Assembly: GCA_947632105.1 (NCBI GenBank)
Contig: CANROD010000004.1
Coordinates: 1-64,000, forward strand
From: an uncultured Oligella sp.
GTDB taxonomy: Bacteria > Pseudomonadota > Gammaproteobacteria > Burkholderiales > Burkholderiaceae_B
Length of the DNA: 64,000 nucleotides
Direction of reading: 5' to 3'
Shown: positions 8,788 through 19,025 of the stretch, in pieces
How the letters are laid out: every line of letters starts with the position of its first letter
Numbering within the stretch: the first letter of the stretch is position 1
The notes under the pieces: generated by a model
What the model saw: the letters and a program-made list of their open reading frames with translations, nothing else
Told to the model about the DNA's origin: nothing
Databases searched by the model: none
Translations under genes and position numbers: made by a program

Positions 8788-11700
8788 AATTATTAGAGCT
8801 ACGTTTTAAAAACCTCAACTCTCTTGAAGGAGAATGGTTAATTGACTTTACTCATCCTGAGTATGAGCAAAATGGTATTTTTGCCATCTCCGGCCCTACT
8901 GGTGCTGGCAAAACCACTCTCTTAGATGCTATTTGCCTAGCGCTCTTCGGCTGTACACCAAGATTAGAGATAATTTCTCAATCACAAAATGAGATTATGT
9001 CGAAGCAACATGGAGAGTGCTTCACCGAGCTTAAATTTCAAACAAGCAGCGGTGTTTATAGCGCTCATTGGAGCCAACGCAAAGCACACAATCGTCCTGA
9101 CGGTAAGTTACAGCAGGTTAAGCGTGAGCTATTTGATGTCAATTCAGGAAAACTACTCTCAAGCCGTCTTAGTGAGATAAATCAACTAGTCACTCAAGTC
9201 ACTGGACTAGATTTTCAACGCTTTACTCGTACCGTTTTACTGGCTCAAGGTCGTTTTGCCGACTTCTTAAACGCGAAAGAAGAAGAGCGCTCACCAATTC
9301 TTGAGCAAATTACCGGCACTGAGATTTATAGCGACATTTCGATTAAAGTACACGAAATCAAAAATAAAGAAGAGAAAAAATTAACTGAGCTAACGATTGC
9401 AGTTAATGGCATTAACCTATTAAAAGCCGAGGAAGTTGATCAACTAACAAACTCTCTCACCGTTCTTGAACAGCAACTCAGTACCATTAATGAGCAACAA
9501 AAAGAAACTGCTATACTCATCAAATGGTGGGAGGACTCACTGCAGGCCCAGCGTTCTCAAGAAAAACTCAATGTTGAACTAACTCAATGCCGACAGGCTG
9601 TGCAAGACTTTGCTCCGCAAGCACAAGCATTGATATTGGCCAATAGAACCTTACCCTTGATTAAACTCCATACCGAACTTAACGGCTTACGGAGCAACCT
9701 TAAAAGCAATCAAGAAGCACTGACTAAATTCACTCCTCAATTAGCCACAGCGACTAAAACTCTCAAGCTCAAAGAGTCTGAGTTAATCGAGGTAGCGAGC
9801 CATAAAAACAAAGCTAGTCAATTACTAGAGGACCAAAGAACCACCTTTAATCAAGTACGTGAATTGGACGCAACTATTGCTCAAGAGAAAAAGCTACAAA
9901 CGCAAGAAACCGAACGTTTAAAGAACCTCACTCAGCGCTTAAGCAATAGCTCAGAAGAGCTTGCAAACCACCGCACTCGTCATGGAGAAATAACAGAACT
10001 AGTGAAGCAACTCAGCCAACGTATTCTCGTTCAAGGCTATAGTTTAGGGAGTCTAACCCAACGCTCACTAGAACAATACGCTAGCTCAGAGGAAATTGAT
10101 AAGCTCTTTACAGTTCTCAAAGACACACATGAAATTAATAAGCTCACTCAGCTAATTGATAGCTCAAAGAATAATCTACGCGATTTAGAAGCTATCGCTG
10201 ATGAAACTCAGCGCTACTGTGACAAAAACTCAAGACTGAACAAGCACCAAGCGACAATTAAGCAATACCACGATGAAATTAATCAGCTCATTGTCAAACG
10301 CTCTAAATTAGAGCAAGAGCTCAGAATCCATGAAGCTAAAGTGGCGCAGCATGAGGCTGAATACAAACTAGCAGCGGCGATTAAATCACTTGAAGAGCAC
10401 CGTCATGATTTGGAGGATGGTAGCCCATGCCCCCTTTGTGGCGCATTAGAGCATCCATTACTCAAGGGCGAGTTTAATTCACCCAACATTTCAGAACACG
10501 ACTTAGAAGAAAGTAAAAAAACTGAAAAAGCAGTTTTAATGATGCTAAATGACAATGCTCGACAGGTTGCTCATCTCGACGCCGGCGCCAAGGCAACTGA
10601 GAAACAACTTACTGAGGATGCGACAGAACTAGCTAATTTATTAAGCAGAATTGAAGCTAAGCACGAACTATTGGTGAATACCTTTGGCTCGAGCCTTGCA
10701 ATTGAAACCACCACTGATTTAAAAAATGTACTAGATAAGCAACAAATCTCACCTGCTGCTTTTAAAACCCAAGCGCAACGCCAACTAGAGCAAATCAAGC
10801 GACTCGAAAAAGAACGCAATGTGAGAGAAAAGGCTCAGCATTGGAGTAACAAAATGAGTGTTGGCTTTGAAGGTTTAAAAGCCAACATCAGTAACCTTAA
10901 AGCGCAAATCAAATCGTATCAAGAAGACGCTCAGACGTTGCAAGATGAGACTCAAAAACGACAACATCTGCTCAAAACCTCAATTGAATCTCGTCAAACG
11001 CTGTTTGCTTGCAAGGATCCAAATAAGGAAGAAGAAAAACTCAATCGTAAACTTAAAGAGCTGGAAGCGTTGTTTGAAGAAAAAAACAAAGCACGACAAG
11101 AAGCTGATAGTGCCCATATCAGACTAAGCCAACACCTCAAAAGCATTCAAGAAAACGTTGCTGCATTTGAGGTTCAATTAAATACAATTGAACCTCAATT
11201 TAACCTACAACTTGAAAAGCAACAATTTGATAGTGAGAACAGCTTCTTGGCCGCTTGTATTGATGAGGATGAGCGACTTAATTTGGATCGAAGACAGCGC
11301 CGGTTAGCAGAGCGTCAGAGTACGCTCACAGAGCAACTACAACACGTCGAAGACAATTTACAAAGCCTAGCTCAACAGCAACCTGAAGTACCTAAAGCGT
11401 TGAATCTCTGTCGCTCAGAGCTCGAATCGCTCGAAGCAGAAAAGGCCAAACTTAATGCGTTCAAGGGTAGAGACCAAGAAAGGCTTAATACACACCTTGA
11501 GGCGGCTGCACGAGTAGCTGAACAAAATAAACTCATCGGCATCCAAGAAAAAGAGACCAACCGTTGGCGCATGCTGCATGATCTGATCGGCTCAGCGGAT
11601 GGTAAAAAATATCGTAACTTTGCCCAAAACTTAACCTTTGAGCTCGTCCTGCACTATGCCAACGTACAGTTAAAGCAAATGAGTGATCGCTACTCACTAC

Positions 11701-12080
11701 GTATAGAGAAGACTATCAATAGTAAATTAGAACTAACAGTAGAGGACCACTATCAAGGCGGTGAAATTCGTTCGATTAAGAACCTCTCCGGCGGTGAAAG
11801 CTTTATTGTCAGTTTAGCCTTAGCGCTAGGGCTATCACAAATTGTATCCGGTAATATGCAGCTACAATCACTATTTTTAGATGAGGGCTTTGGTACCTTA
11901 GATGAGGACAGTTTAGACATTGCCTTGAGCTCTTTATCTAACTTACAACTAAGCGGTAAAACCATCGGCATTATTTCTCATGTGATCGCCTTAAAAGAAA
12001 GAATCAGTACCCAAATACGAGTTATCCCGATGAGTGGTGGACGTAGCCGTCTAGAGGGGCCTGGTTTATGTGCTATATGA
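8784..12080 (+). CDS. sbcC: Exonuclease subunit SbcC (SMC-like ATPase)
   Basis: Walker A SGPTGAGKTTLLDAICLALFG; zinc hook SPCPLCGALEHP; NLSGGESFIVSLALALGLS; overlaps the sbcD stop by 4 nt. Confidence 0.95.
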   Translation: MKLLELRFKNLNSLEGEWLIDFTHPEYEQNGIFAISGPTGAGKTTLLDAICLALFGCTPRLEIISQSQNEIMSKQHGECFTELKFQTSSGVYSAHWSQRKAHNRPDGKLQQVKRELFDVNSGKLLSSRLSEINQLVTQVTGLDFQRFTRTVLLAQGRFADFLNAKEEERSPILEQITGTEIYSDISIKVHEIKNKEEKKLTELTIAVNGINLLKAEEVDQLTNSLTVLEQQLSTINEQQKETAILIKWWEDSLQAQRSQEKLNVELTQCRQAVQDFAPQAQALILANRTLPLIKLHTELNGLRSNLKSNQEALTKFTPQLATATKTLKLKESELIEVASHKNKASQLLEDQRTTFNQVRELDATIAQEKKLQTQETERLKNLTQRLSNSSEELANHRTRHGEITELVKQLSQRILVQGYSLGSLTQRSLEQYASSEEIDKLFTVLKDTHEINKLTQLIDSSKNNLRDLEAIADETQRYCDKNSRLNKHQATIKQYHDEINQLIVKRSKLEQELRIHEAKVAQHEAEYKLAAAIKSLEEHRHDLEDGSPCPLCGALEHPLLKGEFNSPNISEHDLEESKKTEKAVLMMLNDNARQVAHLDAGAKATEKQLTEDATELANLLSRIEAKHELLVNTFGSSLAIETTTDLKNVLDKQQISPAAFKTQAQRQLEQIKRLEKERNVREKAQHWSNKMSVGFEGLKANISNLKAQIKSYQEDAQTLQDETQKRQHLLKTSIESRQTLFACKDPNKEEEKLNRKLKELEALFEEKNKARQEADSAHIRLSQHLKSIQENVAAFEVQLNTIEPQFNLQLEKQQFDSENSFLAACIDEDERLNLDRRQRRLAERQSTLTEQLQHVEDNLQSLAQQQPEVPKALNLCRSELESLEAEKAKLNAFKGRDQERLNTHLEAAARVAEQNKLIGIQEKETNRWRMLHDLIGSADGKKYRNFAQNLTFELVLHYANVQLKQMSDRYSLRIEKTINSKLELTVEDHYQGGEIRSIKNLSGGESFIVSLALALGLSQIVSGNMQLQSLFLDEGFGTLDEDSLDIALSSLSNLQLSGKTIGIISHVIALKERISTQIRVIPMSGGRSRLEGPGLCAI

Positions 12081-12103
12081 TTTATATTTAGGGAGTTCTG
12101 ATA

Positions 12104-12994
12104 ATGAACCGTTATGAAATAAGCGATAACTTATTTGAAGAGTGGCTTAGCCATTGCCATCAGAACTTCCCTAGCCTCCTACTAGAGCGTGCATTAGATA
12201 GTCATAAAGGCAGCTTCGGCACCGTCGGTATCATCGGCAGCAGCCAAGGCATGAGTGGTGCCATTGTACTAGCCGGGACTGCTGCCCTACTCAATGGCTG
12301 CGGCAAGCTATGGCTTGGCTTTTGCCAAGACCAGCTACCGATACCTTATATTAATGATCGACCTGAGTTAATGTTGACGACTGCTCATAACCTACTTCAG
12401 CGTACAGACATTACTCACTGGGCTGCAGGCTGTGGCATGGGTGCCTCCACACCCTCTTACGAAATATTAAAAATTCTCTTGCAACAGGAAGTTCAAAAGC
12501 CCTTATTACTTGACGCTGATGCCTTAAACATACTCAGTATTCACCCTGAGCTTGCTGAGCTGCTATTAGCAAGAGCAATCCCCTCTATTCTCACACCTCA
12601 CCCAACAGAAGCAGCCCGTTTATTAGCCTGCAGCACCGATGAAATACAAACCAACAGAGAAGAATCCGCACTTGAACTCTCTGAAAAGTATTTTAGTCGG
12701 GTTGTACTAAAAGGCCACCAAACAATTATTGCCACCCCCGATGAAGAACTCGTCATTAATCAAAGCGGGAATCCTGGACTTGCTACCGCAGGAAGTGGCG
12801 ATGTATTGAGTGGCATGATTATTAGTCTATTAGCCCAAGGTCTATCAGCTGACGAAGCGGTAGCCGGTGGCGTTTGGTTGCATGGTGCGTCGGCTGATCT
12901 ACTAGCCCTTAATCAAATCGGTCCCATCGGCCTATGTAGTGGAGAATTAGCTGTCGCTGCCAGATTTTTACGTAATGCGTTAGTGTCAGCTTAG
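12104..12994 (+). CDS. nnrD: ADP/ATP-dependent NAD(P)H-hydrate dehydratase, single domain without NnrE epimerase
   Basis: GSFGTVGIIGSSQGMSGAIVLAGTAAL; LTPHPTEAARLL; NQSGNPGLATAGSGDVLSGMI. Confidence 0.85.
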   Translation: MNRYEISDNLFEEWLSHCHQNFPSLLLERALDSHKGSFGTVGIIGSSQGMSGAIVLAGTAALLNGCGKLWLGFCQDQLPIPYINDRPELMLTTAHNLLQRTDITHWAAGCGMGASTPSYEILKILLQQEVQKPLLLDADALNILSIHPELAELLLARAIPSILTPHPTEAARLLACSTDEIQTNREESALELSEKYFSRVVLKGHQTIIATPDEELVINQSGNPGLATAGSGDVLSGMIISLLAQGLSADEAVAGGVWLHGASADLLALNQIGPIGLCSGELAVAARFLRNALVSA

Positions 12995-13068
12995 GCAGAT
13001 ATTTAAGTCAATAGAAAAAAGATATCGTTCTAATAAATTTTACGGTAAAAAAACCACAAAACTAAAGC

Positions 13069-13087
13069 ATGATTGATAATCATTATT
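13069..13087. promoter_or_regulatory. Fur-box-like site upstream of TonB-dependent receptor 1
   Basis: ATGATTGATAATCATTATT, 14/19 match by eye to GATAATGATAATCATTATC. Confidence 0.6.
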
Positions 13088-13134
13088 ACTCAAATGTTGC
13101 AATATGTTTTTTTGTGCGATATGCTTACACGCAA

Positions 13135-13153
13135 TTTAATGATATTCATTATC
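13135..13153. promoter_or_regulatory. Second Fur-box-like site upstream of TonB-dependent receptor 1
   Basis: TTTAATGATATTCATTATC, about 16/19 match by eye to the Fur consensus, 43 bp before the ATG. Confidence 0.7.
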
Positions 13154-13195
13154 ATTTCTATTAGCTTTTATTTGTTATTTTTAAGAGATTTTTAA

Positions 13196-15271
13196 ATGTC
13201 CCCCAACTTTAAATTAAATCGTGTCGCGCTGGCAATTACCCTCGCAAGTACAGCAGCCACTTCAGCTTACGCTCAAAGCCTTGATATATCTAATGATGCA
13301 AACCAAGAAGTTGTCGAGTTAGATAATATCTTTGTCACTGCATCAGGTGTTGGTGTTAATGTTAATGACGCTCCTGCCAGTGTGAGTGTCATTACTAACC
13401 AAGAGTTATTGGACAGACCAGCTTCTACGATTGCTGATGCATTAGGCCGTTTACCAGGCGTCAGCGGCGGTTATACCTCAGTCGGTGCAGGTTCTAAAAT
13501 CAAATTCCGTGGTTTACCTGATAAATACACTCTCGTGCTAATTGACGGTAAGCGCATTGGTAACTCTTCCTTACTAGGCCACCGTCCTGATACCCTCGCT
13601 CAGGATTTAGGCGGTTTATCACCAGAAGATATCGAACGCATTGAAGTTGTGCGTGGTGCCATGTCTACTCTCTATGGTTCTGATGCCATGGGCGGTGTTG
13701 TTAACATCATCACGAAAAAAGTATCTCCAATTTGGACTGGCTCTGTTAGTAGTACTCTGGAAATACCTGACTCCGGTAGCAAGGGGGACACCTATATCAA
13801 TAGTTTCTCAGTGAGTGGCCCTATTGTCGATGGTCTAGGTATCCGTTTAGGTGGTAGTCACACTAAGCGTGAAGCGGATAGTTCTGCAGATGGTAACTCA
13901 GGTACTAAAAACCAATCACTCAATGGTAAATTGACTTGGGAAGCCAACCCAAATCACTCATTCTACTTAGAGGGTAAGTACGGAGAGCAAAAGTCTGATA
14001 ACTTAGCTAACAATCTGGCAGAAGATGAAGAGCTCATAAGTGAAGAATTTGCTCTAGGCACCATGAAAAACTACAACTTAGGCGTTGGTTATGATGGTCG
14101 TTTCGGTGATGTAAATACCAAGTTTGATCTTTACATGAATCGCTACAAAAATGAAAATGATAATGCAGATTCTGCATGGAGTGGTGCTGAATCTAAAGAG
14201 TACGTGGCCGATCTTAAAGTCGATATGCCACTCACTACCTTTGGCATTGATCAATTCGTAACCGCCGGTTTACAGTACAAAAAAGAAGAAGTATCTAACC
14301 CAAGTAATATCGGTAATATCGCTACCTTTATTCTAGAGGCTGGCGGCACACCTGTTCCAGTAGAACCTAATCCTGATGGCTGGGCATGGTCTATTTTCCT
14401 AGAGGATCAAATCTTCTTACGCGACAACTTGACATTAACCTTAGGTATCCGCGGTGACAAATCTGACGGTTATGATTTTAACGTCAGTCCACGTGCTTAT
14501 ATGGTTTATCACCCAACTGACTCTTGGACCCTCCGAGGAGGTGTATCTAAGGGCTACCGCGCACCTAACTTAAAAGAACGTTCACTAACATCTGGTACCT
14601 CATCTATGGGGATGGGTTGTAACTCACTAATCGCACTAGGTTACTCTGGTGGTGGTTGTGTCATGGTAGGCAACCCTGATCTTAAGCCTGAAGAAAGCGT
14701 GAACTATGAGTTTGGTCTTGGCTATGAGCACCCTCAAGGCTATGCTGCCGGTATTACTTGGTTCAAGAGCGACATTGACAATATGATGCAAAACGGTGTG
14801 TTAGGCAAATTCAATGGTGTTTGGTATACCCAGCAATACAATATTGAAAAAGGTGCTACTGAGGGTATTGAAGCTACCTTTAAGCTCCCAATTATTGATA
14901 GCTTAACCCTAAGCGGTAATGCCACTTATATGATCGAGAGTAAAAACAAAACCACTGGTGACCGTCTAACCATGGTCCCTAAGTGGACTGCCAATGCCAC
15001 CTTAGACTGGCAGGCAACTGAGAAGCTCTCTACTTTCCTTGCAGTACAGTACATTGGTAAGCAGTTGTACGAACCGCTTGCCCAGAACGCTACTAACAAC
15101 TTTGTTGAAAGTAATACTACCCTAGACGTTGGTATGAACTTCAACGTTAACAAAAACGTCACATTACGTGCTGGCGTTAGAAATCTTACCAACAATGTCG
15201 CTAAGACTGACGACGACTATGGTGACGGCAATGGCCGCGGCTACTACGCAGGCTTAACTGCGCGTTTCTAA
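13196..15271 (+). CDS. TonB-dependent outer-membrane receptor (FepA/CirA-type, probable iron-chelate receptor)
   Basis: Signal peptide ending AYAQ; plug domain DAPASVSVITNQELLDRPASTIADALGRLPGV, IERIEVVRGAMSTLYGSDAMGGVVNIITKK; C-terminal Phe beta-barrel GRGYYAGLTARF. Confidence 0.92.
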   Translation: MSPNFKLNRVALAITLASTAATSAYAQSLDISNDANQEVVELDNIFVTASGVGVNVNDAPASVSVITNQELLDRPASTIADALGRLPGVSGGYTSVGAGSKIKFRGLPDKYTLVLIDGKRIGNSSLLGHRPDTLAQDLGGLSPEDIERIEVVRGAMSTLYGSDAMGGVVNIITKKVSPIWTGSVSSTLEIPDSGSKGDTYINSFSVSGPIVDGLGIRLGGSHTKREADSSADGNSGTKNQSLNGKLTWEANPNHSFYLEGKYGEQKSDNLANNLAEDEELISEEFALGTMKNYNLGVGYDGRFGDVNTKFDLYMNRYKNENDNADSAWSGAESKEYVADLKVDMPLTTFGIDQFVTAGLQYKKEEVSNPSNIGNIATFILEAGGTPVPVEPNPDGWAWSIFLEDQIFLRDNLTLTLGIRGDKSDGYDFNVSPRAYMVYHPTDSWTLRGGVSKGYRAPNLKERSLTSGTSSMGMGCNSLIALGYSGGGCVMVGNPDLKPEESVNYEFGLGYEHPQGYAAGITWFKSDIDNMMQNGVLGKFNGVWYTQQYNIEKGATEGIEATFKLPIIDSLTLSGNATYMIESKNKTTGDRLTMVPKWTANATLDWQATEKLSTFLAVQYIGKQLYEPLAQNATNNFVESNTTLDVGMNFNVNKNVTLRAGVRNLTNNVAKTDDDYGDGNGRGYYAGLTARF

Positions 15272-15285
15272 CGCTTAAGGCATAA

Positions 15286-15316
15286 CATAAAAACCGTCGG
15301 TATCACTGCCGGCGGT
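15286..15316 (+). terminator. Rho-independent terminator after receptor 1
   Basis: AAAACCGTCGGTATCACTGCCGGCGGTTTTTTG: stem ACCGTCGG/CCGGCGGT plus T-run. Confidence 0.8.
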
Positions 15317-15367
15317 TTTTTGCTTTTAAAAAACGATAAAATCATTCCATCATTTTCTGGAGTACTT

Positions 15368-16657
15368 ATGATTCGTCAAGACGGCTACGTTATCGACACA
15401 AGCTACCCCTTACACTTCTACAAAGAAATGCAGGTCAGTTGGCTTAATTATATTGCTAATACTCTTGGCTGTAGCGGCCCTGACTTTAGCTCACCCTACC
15501 GCTATCTTGAACTTGGTTGTGCGACCGGCATTAACCTATTAGTTGCTGCTGCCTGTAATCCTAAGGGTCACTTTGTTGGGGTGGATTTTAATGCAGAGCA
15601 TATTGCAGCTGCTGATACAGTTGCTCGCAAAGCTGGCCTCAAAAATGTTGAATTTATCCTCGCTTCCTTTGATGACTTTGCTGATAAGTACAAACAACCC
15701 TTTGATGTCATTGTCACGCACGGCGTATGGTCTTGGCTACCGCCTAAAGCACAAATGGGTATATTGCAAACCACCCATGCGCTCTTAAAGCCTCAAGGAC
15801 TACTATATCTACAGTATATGTGCTATCCCGGTGCTGCACGCTTAATTAATATTCAAAAAGTACTGCACGAGGTATCGCTACATAGCCCTGATAAAGGCTC
15901 TGTCGAAAGCATTAAAGAAGGGCTTGCCCTATTGCGCTACTTAGCCAACAACGGCGCTGGATTATTTATCGATAATCCAGAACTTGAAAAAGAACTAACC
16001 GCTTTAGAGGACATTAATCCTTCTTATCTAGCCCATGACTTTCTAACAGATTACTGGCGTCCGCAGCACTCAGCAGACGTGCACCGTATTTTGGCACAAA
16101 CAGGTGTCAGCTATATTGGTAGCGCTAACTGCTATGAAAATATGGATACTGTCTCCATCCCTGGCAATTTACAAGCATTAATCTCCAATACTCAACCCAA
16201 AGCGATGCAAGAAACATTACGCGATCAAGCCAGGCATCAAAATCAACGTGTAGATATTTTCCAGAAGCAACCACAAGCGCTTAGTGAGTCGGACTATGAG
16301 CGACGCATTAGTAATGTTGTCTACAAGGCAGTTATCAACTTGCCTAAAGCGGGTGAGGTACTATTTGAAACACCAATGGGTAACATCACCGGACCAGCAG
16401 AAATTTTTACACCACTCATTAACGCTTTAGCAAGCGGACCTAAATCATTTGCTGAATTACGCCAAATTGATATTTTCAAAAATGAACCAGGTCTACTACT
16501 ACAATCACTAAATATGCTCATGTGGGATGACTACATCCATCCTCTTCGCGCTGATGCAGAGACAGTCACCTTTCATTCAGAATTACAGGCATGGCTTGAT
16601 GAACAGGCTGTACCGCTTACTCTAGTACCTGAATGCGGTACTGCCGTTAGAAAGTAA
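15368..16657 (+). CDS. Class I SAM-dependent methyltransferase with methyltransferase regulatory domain (PF10119-like)
   Basis: SAM motif I YLELGCATGINLLVAAACNP; FVGVDFNAEHIAAA; FDVIVTHGVWSWLPP; long C-terminal region with NIQKVLHEVS...DFLTDYWRPQHSADVHRIL. Start at internal Met 15368 because 15320 abuts the terminator. Confidence 0.8.
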   Translation: MIRQDGYVIDTSYPLHFYKEMQVSWLNYIANTLGCSGPDFSSPYRYLELGCATGINLLVAAACNPKGHFVGVDFNAEHIAAADTVARKAGLKNVEFILASFDDFADKYKQPFDVIVTHGVWSWLPPKAQMGILQTTHALLKPQGLLYLQYMCYPGAARLINIQKVLHEVSLHSPDKGSVESIKEGLALLRYLANNGAGLFIDNPELEKELTALEDINPSYLAHDFLTDYWRPQHSADVHRILAQTGVSYIGSANCYENMDTVSIPGNLQALISNTQPKAMQETLRDQARHQNQRVDIFQKQPQALSESDYERRISNVVYKAVINLPKAGEVLFETPMGNITGPAEIFTPLINALASGPKSFAELRQIDIFKNEPGLLLQSLNMLMWDDYIHPLRADAETVTFHSELQAWLDEQAVPLTLVPECGTAVRK

Positions 16658-16683
16658 GTCTCCGTAATAAAATAAAGGCCACT

Positions 16684-16711
16684 GACCATTTTTCAATGGT
16701 CTTTATTTTCA
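16684..16711 (+). terminator. Rho-independent terminator after the methyltransferase gene
   Basis: GACCATT-TTTC-AATGGTC followed by TTTATTTTC. Confidence 0.65.
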
Positions 16712-16818
16712 ATAAAAAGTCAATAAACTCAACTGAATCTTTGTTTAATTATTACTAAACAATTACTAAATTATTGCAACATATTTCTCTTTAATATATC
16801 CTAGCTCTCATAGTTAAT

Positions 16819-16837
16819 AATACTAATTCTCATTATT
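16819..16837. promoter_or_regulatory. Fur-box-like site upstream of TonB-dependent receptor 2
   Basis: AATACTAATTCTCATTATT, about 13/19 match by eye to the Fur consensus. Confidence 0.45.
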
Positions 16838-16890
16838 ATTATAATTTAGTTTTATTTTATTTTATTTTTTTAAATATAGAGAACTCTAAA

Positions 16891-19002
16891 ATGCTACCCC
16901 ATGTTAAATTAAACCATGTCGCTTTGGCCATCGCCCTAGCTAGCACAGCAGCTACATCTACCTACGCCCAAAGTCTCGAAACAACTAATGAAACACAGGA
17001 AATTGATGCCTCAGAGCAACCTGTGACTGAACTTGGCACCATCGTCGTAAGTGCTTCAGGTTTTGCACAGCAAATCAAGGATGCTCCGGCTAGCATCTCA
17101 GTAGTAACACGCGAAGAGTTAGAAAAAAAATCCTATAAAGACATTGTAGATGTAGTTAAAGACGTACCTGGTATTTTTGTTACCGGTGGCGCAGGCCATC
17201 AAGACATCAGCATCCGTGGTATGGACAAAAAATACACCATGTATCTAGTAGATGGGCGACCAGTCTCTGCTGGACGTTCAGTCAATACGAATGGTGCTGA
17301 CAGCGGCAAACAAATTGGCTTACCGCCTCTCTCCATGATTGATCGTGTTGAAGTAATCCGTGGGCCAATGTCGTCACTGTACGGTTCCGAAGCTATGGGT
17401 GGTTTAATTAATATTATTACCAGAAAAGTGTCAGATGTATGGAGTGGAACCGTATCAACCGAATACACCAAGTCTATTAACGATATCAGCAAAGACCATC
17501 ATAGTACGAGCTTATTTATGGGTGGTCCATTAATCAAAGATAGACTAGGCCTACGAATCAATGGCGGTTACAGCGCCGCTGACGAAAGTGAATATCAGGT
17601 TAACAGCGGGGCAGATAGTGGTGCTAGTTGGCCAGAAACAAAACGCCGTCAAGGGGGTGCAGAGTTAATTTTCACACCCGATGACTTTAATACCTTCTCA
17701 TTAGGCATCCAAAGCGCTAACCAAAAGACAACAACTACGCCGGGCAAAAGCATTCCCTTTGTTAACTCTAATGGGCGAGTGAATGAGGGTAACACCTATG
17801 AATACAAAAAGAATATCTACACACTAACTCATGATGGTAGATATGGCAACCTGACAACTAATACCTATCTGCAACACGATCTATCAGAAAAAGTACAAGA
17901 TCTAAAGAAACAAGAAAAAACCACAACCTTTAATACACAAGCTAATTATCTATTAGCTGGTCGTCATATGTTGACATTTGGTGGGCACTATAAGTTTGAA
18001 GACTATACGAACGAAACTAATGGCTTCCTTTCTGCTGGAGTACCTGGAGCAGTTAGCAATGTAGATCGTTGGATTGGTGCTATATTTGCCGAGGCTGAGT
18101 GGGCCTTGCTTGATGACTTCACATTAACGACAGGCTTACGATATAACCGAGATGAACTCTTTGGTGGACACCTATCACCACGTATTTATGGTGTATATCA
18201 GTACTCACCAAAATTAACAATCAAAGGGGGAATATCCACCGGCTATATGCAACCGTCTCTCTCACAAGCGACTGCAGGCTTCGGTAGTACTACTGGCGGT
18301 GGTGGCTCTCCTGCACCACACTCTCGCGCATTAATCATCGGCAACCCTGACTTAAAACCTGAAACTAGTGTCAACTACGAATTAGGCTTCGCCTTTAGTG
18401 ATGCAAATTCAGGTTTAGATACAAGTCTGATGCTCTTCCATACACAATATAAGGACAAGATTTCTGAAGACCGTTATTGTGAAAGCCCTGGAGGAGATCG
18501 TAATGACACCGCAACTTGGGCATGCCCTTATGGTGGGAACACCTACTTTTTCCTAAGCACCAACAGAAACATCAGTAAAGCAATGATGCAAGGCTTTGAG
18601 GCCACTTTTGGTTACGACCTAACACCTAGTCTACGCCTAAGTGCCAACTATACTTATACTCGCTCAGAACAAAAATCTGGTGAATTTAAAGGTGAACCTC
18701 TTAACAAGCAACCGCATCATATGGCAAACATTCAACTAGACTGGGATGCTACTGACAAACTTAATCTATGGACTCAAGGTACTTTTCGGGGTAAAACCTC
18801 TGACTATCTAAGTCGCACAAGTATGTCTACTGGCACTCCTAGCTACGCTCTGTTTGATGCAGGAGTAACTTACCAAGTCAAAAAGAACGTCCGTGTTAAA
18901 GCTGGTTTATATAATATTGCCAATAAGAAAATCACTAATGATACCTATGGTGTAGTTCTGGATGGCCGTCGCATCACTGCAGGTCTAACCGTTGACTTCT
19001 AA
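16891..19002 (+). CDS. TonB-dependent outer-membrane receptor (FepA/CirA-type, probable siderophore receptor)
   Basis: Signal peptide ending TYAQ; plug motifs DAPASISVVTREELEKKSYKDIVDVVKDVPGIFV, IDRVEVIRGPMSSLYGSEAMGGLINIITRKV; C-terminal GRRITAGLTVDF. Confidence 0.92.
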   Translation: MLPHVKLNHVALAIALASTAATSTYAQSLETTNETQEIDASEQPVTELGTIVVSASGFAQQIKDAPASISVVTREELEKKSYKDIVDVVKDVPGIFVTGGAGHQDISIRGMDKKYTMYLVDGRPVSAGRSVNTNGADSGKQIGLPPLSMIDRVEVIRGPMSSLYGSEAMGGLINIITRKVSDVWSGTVSTEYTKSINDISKDHHSTSLFMGGPLIKDRLGLRINGGYSAADESEYQVNSGADSGASWPETKRRQGGAELIFTPDDFNTFSLGIQSANQKTTTTPGKSIPFVNSNGRVNEGNTYEYKKNIYTLTHDGRYGNLTTNTYLQHDLSEKVQDLKKQEKTTTFNTQANYLLAGRHMLTFGGHYKFEDYTNETNGFLSAGVPGAVSNVDRWIGAIFAEAEWALLDDFTLTTGLRYNRDELFGGHLSPRIYGVYQYSPKLTIKGGISTGYMQPSLSQATAGFGSTTGGGGSPAPHSRALIIGNPDLKPETSVNYELGFAFSDANSGLDTSLMLFHTQYKDKISEDRYCESPGGDRNDTATWACPYGGNTYFFLSTNRNISKAMMQGFEATFGYDLTPSLRLSANYTYTRSEQKSGEFKGEPLNKQPHHMANIQLDWDATDKLNLWTQGTFRGKTSDYLSRTSMSTGTPSYALFDAGVTYQVKKNVRVKAGLYNIANKKITNDTYGVVLDGRRITAGLTVDF

Positions 19003-19025
19003 TTCGTATTAGAGCGCAATAAGAA

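Noticed and set aside
15320-15367. Upstream start for the methyltransferase ORF
   Set aside because: The extension begins immediately after the receptor 1 terminator and encodes no conserved sequence; the Met at 15368 fits better.
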